Source: Chloroflexota bacterium (GTDB lineage Bacteria > Chloroflexota > Chloroflexia > Chloroflexales > Roseiflexaceae). From it: a stretch of 37,063 nt of DNA. The stretch covers positions 1-37,063 of the forward strand of contig JAUQOW010000013.1 in NCBI GenBank assembly GCA_030550675.1, in the 5' to 3' direction. A program made the translations under genes and the position numbers. This document shows, one piece after another, positions 1-9,100 of the stretch; the stretch's first letter is position 1; each line of letters starts with the position of its first letter. The notes below the pieces were generated by a model that did not search any database, had not been told where the DNA came from, and worked only from the letters and a program-made list of their open reading frames with translations.

Positions 1-1726
1 CGGCAATCTTAGCGCTCCCAAACTCACGCTGCAGACGTTCCAGCATCCGTTCGACGCCCTGCCAGTCGGGGTGGAGCACCAGGATATGTTCCAGCGGCAC
101 GCCGCGTTCGTGGAGCGTCCGAATCTCGTTCACAACGCGAGTCAACTCGTCCTGCTCGCTGTCCAGCGCGATAATCTGCGGCGGCTCATTGTGCGCCTGA
201 AAGGCGGCTCGCGCGATAATCGCCTCCTCATCGCCGGGCAGGCGCATTTGATACATGCGAGAGGCGAAGTCGAGGATGGCGGGCGTTGTTCGATATGATC
301 GATCGAGGCGAACCGAACGTCCGCGCACCTCTAATCCCAACGTCTTCCACGACTGCCCGCGCCGCAAAAAGCCCTGCGTCGGATCAGCAACAACGAACAG
401 ATGACCTTTCGGGTTGAGGATCAGTCTGATGATTTCAAACCAGATCGGCGCAAAGAACTGCGCTTCATCGATCAGAATAAAGTCGTACGGTTGAAAGGAG
501 ACGCGATCCTCGATCAGCGCGCGCCAGACACGGCGCGGAACATCGCCCCAATCAAAGAGGTCCCTTGCTCTCAGTTGGCGCTGATACGCCAGCATCGCGT
601 CATACATCCGGTTGCGCATGGCTTCGTTCAAGCCAAACCCGCGCCCTGATCGATCAGCAGACAGGTAATCCTGGCGCGTACTCAACAACCGATCTTTGAA
701 CCAGTCGATTTCCTCCTGCAACATTCGTTCCGAAATGGATGTATCCGCCAGGTGCTGGCGCCAGACATCGGCGATGATCGATGCACGCTCGGACTCACTA
801 ATAATTTCTGGCCACTCTTCGTCTTGTGGCCAGTAGTCCCGGCACCACTTATGGAAGGTTTTCCACTCGACAGCAGTATCGCCATCGGTGAGGCGTTTGT
901 AGCGCGCTTCGAGATCGAGGCTTAGCGGACGATTGAAGGTTAAGGCGAGGATGCGTTTCTTCGGGAAATACTGCCGCAACAGACGAGCGCGGTAGACGAT
1001 CAACAGCGATTTGCCGCTGCCGGCCACGCCGCTGATCTGCCACACCCTCATGTCGCGGCTTGCGGCATCGGCTTCGTCCGAGAGCTCCAGATCGACCTTG
1101 AGCGCCCATTCCTGCGTCGGACTGAGGAGATAGTCAGTCAATCCAGCGGACGTGTCACGGCGCAACGGCTGACGAACGGTCATGGTTGCAGGAATGACAA
1201 CCTCAGGCGAGAAAACCGCTCGCAGCGCATCGATCTGATCGCGGGTCAGCGGAGTGCCAAGATGCGCTTCGATCCAGGCGGGAAGCCGCTCAGGAGTCAC
1301 ATCTTCGCGTCCGCCCGCCCGGATGCCTGGAGGCAGCGCCCGGCGCAGATCGCCAGAGGAAATGTTCGGGAAGAGGACGACGCCGGGAACCTGTCCAGGA
1401 GATGGAGCGCCCTCGCGTTCGCCAAGCGCTGACCAGAACCGTTGTAGCGCTTCCCGTTCGACGCCGCCAAAAACGACTCCATCGTCGAATAACTCTCTCT
1501 GTAAGGCGTGTTGCGCATCCTGTGGCGTTGCTGTTGAGACCTTGATAATCAGGAACCGCCCGGAACGGTGACGCACCAGAAAATCTGGTTCAGGGGCGCC
1601 GCTCACGACGATGCGCTGCCAGACGGCATAGTCGTCATCCGGTAACGAGCGTTTCAGCAATCGGAAGACTTTCCCCGTTTCCGGCGGCAGCATACCAGCA
1701 GGTTTTTCAGGAAACATGGCAGCCAT
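1..1726 (-). CDS. UvrD/REP-like superfamily 1 helicase with N-terminal NERD-like region (partial, C-terminus beyond window)
   Basis: Own reverse translation from ATG at 1726: MAAMFPEKPAGMLPPETGKVFRLLKRSLPDDDYAVWQRIVVSGAPEPDFLVRHRSGRFLIIKVS...; Walker A VWQISGVAGSGKSLLIVYRARLL, then RILALTFNRPLS; the last codons at the window edge (QIIALDSEQDELTRVVNEIRTLHERGVPLEHILVLHPDWQGVERML) are UvrD-like. The ORF track misses it because it is open at the window edge. Confidence 0.8.
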   Translation of the reverse strand, partial: MAAMFPEKPAGMLPPETGKVFRLLKRSLPDDDYAVWQRIVVSGAPEPDFLVRHRSGRFLIIKVSTATPQDAQHALQRELFDDGVVFGGVEREALQRFWSALGEREGAPSPGQVPGVVLFPNISSGDLRRALPPGIRAGGREDVTPERLPAWIEAHLGTPLTRDQIDALRAVFSPEVVIPATMTVRQPLRRDTSAGLTDYLLSPTQEWALKVDLELSDEADAASRDMRVWQISGVAGSGKSLLIVYRARLLRQYFPKKRILALTFNRPLSLDLEARYKRLTDGDTAVEWKTFHKWCRDYWPQDEEWPEIISESERASIIADVWRQHLADTSISERMLQEEIDWFKDRLLSTRQDYLSADRSGRGFGLNEAMRNRMYDAMLAYQRQLRARDLFDWGDVPRRVWRALIEDRVSFQPYDFILIDEAQFFAPIWFEIIRLILNPKGHLFVVADPTQGFLRRGQSWKTLGLEVRGRSVRLDRSYRTTPAILDFASRMYQMRLPGDEEAIIARAAFQAHNEPPQIIALDSEQDELTRVVNEIRTLHERGVPLEHILVLHPDWQGVERMLERLQREFGSAKIA

Positions 1727-1769
1727 AGGTTGCACCCGCACCACAAACGCACATTGTTCCCGGAATATA

Positions 1770-3554
1770 CTACCGCACGTGGGGTGCGCTGCGATACGCA
1801 CATGATGAAATCAGGTCTCTCAATTGCTCGATCAGCGCCCGATACTCCCAATTTTCCGGCGCTGTCGAGAGCAAATGACGGCTGCCTACAATGATCAGTT
1901 TCACCCGCGCGCGGGTCACAGCGACGTTCAGGCGTTCCGGCTGCAGAAAGAAATCCGCGATCCTGGCGGCAAACGCCGGGTTTGACGTGGTCAGCGAGAG
2001 GAGAACGACCTCGCGTTCCTGTCCCTGCATTCGCTCAACTGTATCAACGACGATTGCCCGCCGTTGGTTGTCATCGGGAATGACGGATCGCATCAGATTA
2101 CGAATGAGACGTCCCTGCGCCCGGTACGGCGCAATAACGCCGATTTCGGCGGGTTCAACGCCGCAGCGCAGGAGTTCGGCAATCAGGTCGCAGATCAGGG
2201 TCGCTTCCTCCTGGCTTCTCGTTGTAGTGTTGCGATGCCGCAGATCGACAAAGACTTTGGGAGTTTCCGGGTCCAGAATGTCGATAAATCGTGTCGGCGG
2301 TCGCTGATAGACGATCCGGCGTCTGGCGATCGCTTCCGTAGCGCAGCGTAGCTTGCCGTAGTAGTGCTGCTGGCTAGGACAGGCGGTCAGTTCGGCGTTC
2401 ATCCGGTAGGTCTCGTTGAGCATCGTATCAAACCGTCGCCCGACGAGCGCGCCAAACACGGAGGAACGGAGCCATGCCTCCCGATGCTTCGCCGTCAGAA
2501 CTGGCGGCAACTGTTTGTGGTCGCCGATGAAGATATACCGCTTTGCGACCAGCATGCCCATAATGGCGAGCGGCATGGTTATCTGGCTGGCTTCATCGAA
2601 GATCACCGCGTCAAACTCGACGCCGCTGAGACGCTTCGTGCGTGTCGCAAACGGCGTCGCACCAATCGCATATCCGCCGCTACATTCCACCAGCGGCGAT
2701 TGATCGAACGTCTCGTAATTCTTGACGCCTTTGAGTCCTTCAGCGCGCGCCCGACGCCCGATTTTGCAGAACGCAACTGGCGCCGCATCACCGCGCCGAT
2801 TGAGATCGGCGATCTTCTCTAGTGCATTGTTAATGGCATGGTGCGTCAAAGCAGTCACAAAAACGCGCTCGCCATCTTCGACGAGCAACTGAACAAGACG
2901 GGCAAGCGCCAGCGTTTTGCCTGTGCCGGGGGGACCCTGGATCAGCCAGGTCAGGTTAGTGGCATACGCATTGGCCACGGCTTCGCACTGCGCCATATTC
3001 AATCCCCATCGTTCAGCTCGCTCGTACGCCCGCTCATAGCGTTCGTAATCGATGGTCGGTTCGACCTTCCCCATCAGAAGCGGCAGAATGCGTTGCTGTC
3101 CAATGGTTGTTTCCGCGACCTGATTGAGCGCATCGAGGATATACTGGCTGACATCTACGTAGCCCTGGTCGAGCGCCCATCCCGTCTGCTGGTGCAGGAT
3201 TCGTCCCCAATTGACGTCGGAGTCGCGTATCGAGACGAGCAGGCGCGTTTCGTCGTCGACTTCGAGAGTGCAAAGGGCGCGCGGCTCTTCAAACGGGTTG
3301 CCGCGGTTCAGCAGCAGCACATCGCCTTCGCGGAAACGTGACATATTGCACGGACAGGCGAGTTCGACGACACCCTCCGGGGTCACACGCACGACCTGTA
3401 CACCTTCAATGGCGTTTCCGTCCGCTACCCGTTCAGCGAGCGGCCTCGACCAGGTCTGAAACAGTTGTTGACGTGCACTGTCGGCTTCGTCAAGCACGAG
3501 GCGGCGCAACTGACGGAGGAAATCAGCCGGAGACAGGGGGTGATTGAGTGACAT
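1770..3554 (-). CDS. Upf1/DNA2-like superfamily 1 helicase (AAA_11/AAA_12)
   Basis: ORF 1770..3704; likely start is the internal Met (MSLNHPLSPADFLRQLRR). Motifs: IQGPPGTGKT, VIFDEASQIT, FIGDHKQLPPV, MQGQEREVVLLSLT, RLNVAVTRARVKLIIVG. Confidence 0.9.
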   Translation of the reverse strand: MSLNHPLSPADFLRQLRRLVLDEADSARQQLFQTWSRPLAERVADGNAIEGVQVVRVTPEGVVELACPCNMSRFREGDVLLLNRGNPFEEPRALCTLEVDDETRLLVSIRDSDVNWGRILHQQTGWALDQGYVDVSQYILDALNQVAETTIGQQRILPLLMGKVEPTIDYERYERAYERAERWGLNMAQCEAVANAYATNLTWLIQGPPGTGKTLALARLVQLLVEDGERVFVTALTHHAINNALEKIADLNRRGDAAPVAFCKIGRRARAEGLKGVKNYETFDQSPLVECSGGYAIGATPFATRTKRLSGVEFDAVIFDEASQITMPLAIMGMLVAKRYIFIGDHKQLPPVLTAKHREAWLRSSVFGALVGRRFDTMLNETYRMNAELTACPSQQHYYGKLRCATEAIARRRIVYQRPPTRFIDILDPETPKVFVDLRHRNTTTRSQEEATLICDLIAELLRCGVEPAEIGVIAPYRAQGRLIRNLMRSVIPDDNQRRAIVVDTVERMQGQEREVVLLSLTTSNPAFAARIADFFLQPERLNVAVTRARVKLIIVGSRHLLSTAPENWEYRALIEQLRDLISSCAYRSAPHVR

Positions 3555-4045
3555 GAATGCTTCGAATGATCGTTTGCAGCGACGAAGACACCGATGCCCT
3601 GCGACTATGCGCGCTGTCGTAGCATGCCAGTGTAACGCAAGCGTCGGTTCGCTGTCAAAGAATGGGGGAATACGGAGGTCCAGGCATGAATTGTCAGACG
3701 GCAAGCACGCGCGTCTCTGCTGCGCCGCGCCCTGGCTAGCGATTGAAGTCGCGCCAGGCAGGCGCGCCGCTGGGCGTCCGCGTGCGGTTCGACACGCTCA
3801 CCACACGCGGACGCGGTCGTTCCCGTCCGCGCAGGCGGACGGTCGGTCGCAGGTTCAGCAGGGGCGATGTCAATCGCTGGCAACCGGAGCGTCGTTTCCT
3901 GACACATCATGCCTGCACCAGGGAATATGCCCGCGTCTGAAACGTACCGCTCGTCCGTCAGCGACATCAGGCGCATGGGCGGCAACGCGCCTCACTGCTG
4001 ATCGCAGCGCCTTTTCCAAACCGCGATCAATGGGGAGGCGCCTTG

Positions 4046-4366
4046 TCAATTGCTGCTCCACGCCTTCCCCGCCGTTCGGTCGTACTTCTGCTTGCGGCGA
4101 ATGTCGCGCAGGGCGCGCCGGTTGCGGTAAACGGTGATGAGCACCGGGGTCTCCCCGGTATCGTTGATGACCAGCGTGGCGCCTTCCAGATGATGATATT
4201 TTTGAAAGGTCGCGCGATCCGTTGGGATGTTACGCCGTCCGAGGAAGATGTGCAGCACGCCGCCGCTGCGGATGCGACGCCCGTGTCGCATAATGAAATC
4301 TACCTCGTCATCGTTCAGATTGCGCTGCGCCTGGCGCAGACGCGCGTGATTGCTGATGGCGATCAT
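4046..4366 (-). CDS. DUF4258-like small protein
   Basis: 106 aa: HARLRQAQRNLNDDEVDFIMRHGRRI...LVINDTGETPVLITVYRNRRALRDIRRKQKY, typical DUF4258 layout. Confidence 0.65.
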   Translation of the reverse strand: MIAISNHARLRQAQRNLNDDEVDFIMRHGRRIRSGGVLHIFLGRRNIPTDRATFQKYHHLEGATLVINDTGETPVLITVYRNRRALRDIRRKQKYDRTAGKAWSSN

Positions 4367-4562
4367 TGCTGCCTCCTCTGTTCACATGCGGCGTCTGCCT
4401 TTGTCTTCAGATACGCGGCTGCTTCATCATTCGTTGCATTCAGCATAGCGCGTTTCTATGAACAGGATAAGACACGCACACCCCGTTTTTTTCATCTTCG
4501 CCGATTGACAATGAGCGAAGCGATTGGGTATCATTCATGCACGTCTGTTCGGAGAACTGATC

Positions 4563-4677
4563 GGAAGATCAACCAGATACCAGACAATCTCGTGATCGGC
4601 GTTGGCTTCGACAGGCTCAGCCAACGCCGACCGCTCCACAGGTACAGGCGTGTTTGTCCGGGTTTGATTGATCTTCC
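4563..4677. repeat. MITE/REP-like palindromic element, copy A
   Basis: Terminal inverted repeats GGAAGATCAA...TTGATCTTCC; central stem GGCGTTGGCT/AGCCAACGCC (4598-4628) around loop TCGACAGGCTC; related copies at 19786-19918 and 34006-34118. Confidence 0.75.
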
Positions 4678-4776
4678 TATGAGAACCAGGAACCAGGAAG
4701 TGGGAGCCAGGAATCGAGAGTCGCAGAGCGTGATTGACGGGCGACTCTCAACAGTCCGACGAAGGCGGCTGTTCTT

Positions 4777-5424
4777 ATGACGCAACAACGTTCGTGGTAT
4801 GAGGTGGTGCAGGAGTGTCAGGCGCGCGTAGCGCGCCTCCGCGCTGTGCTGACGACAGGCGGCGCATTGACGCCGGAACTCTGGGCAGATCTTGACGCCG
4901 TGATTCTCGCAATGCGCAACTGGATCTACGGGCGGGCGCGCAGTCTGGGACTGGATGAGGACGCCCGCAGCGAGGTTCTGCTCGCAGTGATCGAACAACT
5001 TCATAAAGACCTGCGCAGTCCCGGATTCAGCAGCATGGAGCGCAGATTTGGCTCGTATGTCTCGACGACGGTCAACCGCATTCTCCGGGAACGAAAAAAC
5101 GCGCAGCAGACCTTCTTATCTTCTCCTGAACGTCTGGACGCGCCTGTTGGCGACGATGGACCGCCGCTCTACGAGGTGATCGAGGATCCAGCGTTGGAAC
5201 GTCTTGTTGAAGCGTACCGTGACGAAGACGAGCGCAGGCGATTACACGAAGCGATTGCAGCGCTTCCCACAATTGATCGCACTGTTATCACCCATCGTCT
5301 GAATGGAAGACGCGGGATCGATATCGCACAGATGCTCGGAATGTCGCCCGCAAATGTTACACATATCTACAATCGCGCGGTCAAACGGCTGCGTCAGATG
5401 CTGACGAACGGGGAGTCATCATGA
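4777..5424 (+). CDS. sigma-70 family RNA polymerase sigma factor-like protein
   Basis: 215 aa; region 2-like (FGSYVSTTVNRILRERKN) and region 4-like HTH (LPTIDRTVITHRLNGRRGIDIAQMLGMSPANVTHIYNRAVKRLRQML). Confidence 0.75.
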   Translation: MTQQRSWYEVVQECQARVARLRAVLTTGGALTPELWADLDAVILAMRNWIYGRARSLGLDEDARSEVLLAVIEQLHKDLRSPGFSSMERRFGSYVSTTVNRILRERKNAQQTFLSSPERLDAPVGDDGPPLYEVIEDPALERLVEAYRDEDERRRLHEAIAALPTIDRTVITHRLNGRRGIDIAQMLGMSPANVTHIYNRAVKRLRQMLTNGESS

Positions 5425-6035
5425 AAGACCGCTCCTATTTTATCGAGGCGGCGCTGCGTTACGAGGAACTGCTCGAATCGGGGCAGATCGTCAGTATCGA
5501 TGCATTTGTGGCGCAGGAGCCGCCGGAGGTGCGCGAGGAACTACGCGCTTTTCTCGAGTTCAACCTGACGCTTGGCGAATTGGACGAGCCAGTAGCGTTG
5601 TCGTCGTCGGAAGAAGCGGCTGCCGACCGCGTGATGGCGCTGGCGAGGGCTGCATTTGAGCACGAGTTGAGCGGCGAGCCGGTGCAGAACCTGACTGACC
5701 TGCGCAAGGCGCGCCAGTTGACGGTTGGACGGCTGGCGCGCCAGTTGAAACTGCCGGTCGATCTGCTATCGCGTCTGGAGCGCGGCAAGGTGCGCGTCGC
5801 CACCATCCCCGAACGATTGATCGAGCGCCTCGCCGATGCGCTGCAAACCACGTCGTCCGTCATTCAGGCGGCATTGCTCGCTCCGCCGCCGGTCAGCGCA
5901 GCAGCGCGGCTGAACGCCGAGGATGGAATTGTCGAGCCGGAAGAGCCAGCGGTCAGTTTTGCGCAGGCGTTTACCGAGAGCGCTCCAACCGAGGAAGAGC
6001 GGGCCGCATGGGCTGATGTGCTGTCAGGCGTCTGA
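5421..6035 (+). CDS. XRE-type helix-turn-helix protein, possible anti-sigma/repressor
   Basis: 204 aa; HTH TDLRKARQLTVGRLARQLKLPVDLLSRLERGKV; start overlaps upstream stop as ATGA (5421-5424). Confidence 0.75.
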   Translation: MKDRSYFIEAALRYEELLESGQIVSIDAFVAQEPPEVREELRAFLEFNLTLGELDEPVALSSSEEAAADRVMALARAAFEHELSGEPVQNLTDLRKARQLTVGRLARQLKLPVDLLSRLERGKVRVATIPERLIERLADALQTTSSVIQAALLAPPPVSAAARLNAEDGIVEPEEPAVSFAQAFTESAPTEEERAAWADVLSGV

Positions 6036-6122
6036 TGCTGAAGCAGTCGGGTGCAAGTTCGTTCCTTACGGCATTTCCTGTCACGCAAGACGCAACGACG
6101 CAAAGTGCGCTTCCATGGAGTG

Positions 6123-9100
6123 ATGAGCGTTCAAGTACAGCATATTCGGGCGTTGGCATGTGAAATTCGCCGAACCTATCTGGAACTCGCTGGCGGCGCG
6201 TCAGATCATCCGCTCCCGCTCGATGATCTGGCAGAGACTCTCTGGGAGTTGACGGTCGTCCCGACGACAACGCTCGCCGAAGGCATTCAGGGGAAAGTCG
6301 AGCCGGAGCTCCAGGTCATTCGGGTTCGACGCGATCTTCCGCCGACCCGCCAGCGCTTTGTGGTTGCCCACGAGATCGGTCATGTGGCGCTTGAAGGACT
6401 GACTGCCGGACCGTTCCGCGACACCGACGACACTCTCGACGAGCGTGCGGCTGGCGAGGACGCCGATGAGAAGGCGGTCCGCACCTACAACACGCGCGAG
6501 CGCCGCGAGCGAGAGGCGAACCTTTTTGCGCTCGAATTGCTGATACCGGCGGAAGAGCTCTGGCGTGCGGTTCAGCAACCGGGCTGGAGCATCGAGACGC
6601 TGGCGGCGCACTTTGCCGTATCTTCCGACGCCATTCGCGCTCAACTGGTGAATGTCTGCTGTCTCGAACCGCCAGGCTTGCAGGAAACGCCTGTCGAAAA
6701 GCGCACTGCGTCCTTCACCCCCGACCCGGAACAGCAGGCGGCGGTTGATGCGCCGCTGCCGGTGCTGCTCGCCGCCGGACCCGGCACGGGCAAGACGCGC
6801 AGCATCGTGGCGAAGTATGTTTCGCTGGCGCGTCAGGGGGTCGATCCGGCGTCTATTCTGGCGCTGACATTCTCGAATCGGGCGGCGGAAGAAATGCGGG
6901 AGCGAATCATTGCGGCGCTCCGTCAGGAAGCGCCGCACCTCGCCGGAAGGGTTGAGATCAGCACGTTTCACTCGTGGGGACTGAACATGCTGCGCATCTA
7001 CGGCGCACGTCTGGGGCTGCCCGTCGATGCGCGTCTGCTCGATACCGCCGATCTTTTCATGCTGCTCTCAAAACGCCTGAACGATCTGCGTCTGGAGCAT
7101 TTTAAGGACCTCCACGAGCCAACCCATCACCTGCCGACGATTATTCAGGCGATCAGTCGCATCAAGGATGAGCTATGGTCGCCGGAGGAATTTGCGCGTC
7201 TGGCAGACGCCGAAGCGCAGCGCCTGGTTGAAGAGGCGGAACAGGCTTATCCAGGGACGACTCGCAAAGCTGCGGAGGCGCGCGAACGCGCCGCACGGCA
7301 AGCCGCCGCACTGCGCGAACTGGCGAAGATTTACCCGCGTTATGAAGCCATTCTGCGCGAAGCGGGAGCGCTCGATTATGGCGACCTGATCGTGCTGCCG
7401 GTCAGGGCGCTGCGCGATCATCCGGCAATCGCCGCCGATCTCCGCCGGCGCTACCGCTACCTGCTCGTCGACGAGTTTCAGGACATCAATTATGCGTCGG
7501 GCGAGTTGATCCGGCTGCTTGACGGCGGACGCGGGCAGGTGTGGGCAGTTGGCGACGCCTGGCAGAGCATCTACCGTTTTCGCGGCGCGTCCGCCGCCAA
7601 CCTCAATGAATTTACCCGGAACTATCCTCAGGCGAACATTTGTTACCTGACGCGCAACTACCGCTCGTTGCAACCAATCCTCGACGCCAGCGCGGCAGTG
7701 ATGGCGGGCGATCCGCGCCTTGCAGAACGACCTCCGCTCGTCGCACAGCGTTGCGGCGGCAACCATCACACTGTCATCGAGTGGGTTGCGCCGTCCCTTC
7801 AGGACGAATATGCTGCGATTGCGCATGACATTCTGCGGCGGGCGAAACGCGGCGACCGCCGATGTCCGCCAGCCTGCGCGGTGCGGCGCTGGACGGCTAC
7901 ATGCGGAAAGATGCGGCGAATGGTGCGACGTCCTGCGCTTTCGTTCCGTCGCTGGCGCTTCCGCGATCATGCCATCCTCTGCCGCACCCACGAACAGGCG
8001 AGCGCGGCGGTTGCCGTGCTTGAAGCGCATGGCATTCCTGTCGATTACATCGACAACGTGTTCGATGCGCCAGAAGTCAAGGACGTCCTGGCGGTCTGCG
8101 CTCAGATCGGAGCGACGAGCAGCGCCGGTCTGCTGCGTGCATTGACGATGCCTGAGCATCGATTGGATCCCGCCGATCTCAACCGGCTGGTTGATCTGGC
8201 GCACCACAGCCGACAGGCGCTGCCGCGAGCCGCGCGCGACCCGCAGATCATTGCACAACTGAGCGAAGCGGGACAGCGAACGCTCGCGCAGATCCAGACG
8301 ATGGTCGAGGCGCTGGAGTGCGAAGGAGACGCCTGGCAGGCGCTGACGGCATACCTGTTCCGGCACAGTCAGGCGATGCGCGAGCGGTTGATTCGCGCTG
8401 CGCGCAGGGACATCCGGGCGCAGCGCGAGCTCGCTGCGCTTGGTCGACTCCTTGCGATTGCGCGCGCCTTCGTCCAGACGGCAGCGCCAGACGAAAGAGG
8501 CGCGTCGCATTTCGTTGACTACCTTCGCGCATTGCGCGCCACTGGAGTGCGTCCACGTCCTTCGACCGGCAGACAGGCGGATGCTGTGCGAGTGATGACG
8601 GTGCATGCCGCGAAAGGATTAGAGTTTCCAATCGTATATGTGCCGGGGTTGCAGGAAGGGCGCTTTCCGGCGCGCGGCAACCAGCGTGGCGTCCCCCTAC
8701 CCGATACTCTCATTCGTGGTCCGATTGAGAGCGAGGAACAGGAGGAGCGTTATCTGCTCTACGTGGCAATGACCCGCGCGCGTGATCGGTTGGTGCTCAG
8801 CCGGGCGCTGACGCGCGGCGAAGGCGCAAGACCGGCGGATCGCTCATCGCTGCTCCCCGGCGATGGTCAGGGAAACGGCGTTCCGTGGCGTATCCGATTG
8901 ATAGAAAGCCCGATAAAATGCCCGACGCCAGCGCCCGACATACGGCTGCGCAACACGCCGTCGCCGCGCATGCCGCTGCCAGCGTCGAGCATCGATCTTG
9001 ACGGATGCAAACGGCGCTTCCTCTACCAGTATGTCTACCAACTGTACGATGATCTGTCTCCCTTTTTGCGCATGCACCAGGTCATCCGCGAATGCGTCAA

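Noticed and set aside
3544-4137. 197-aa plus-strand ORF and 126-aa minus-strand ORF 3605..3985
   Set aside because: Both run through the nested hairpin element and look non-coding; the translation contains repeat-derived ERVEP-type peptide.
7173-8606. 477-aa minus-strand ORF inside the ImmA-UvrD gene
   Set aside because: Sense strand carries all helicase motifs; the antisense translation is Arg/His-rich without domains.
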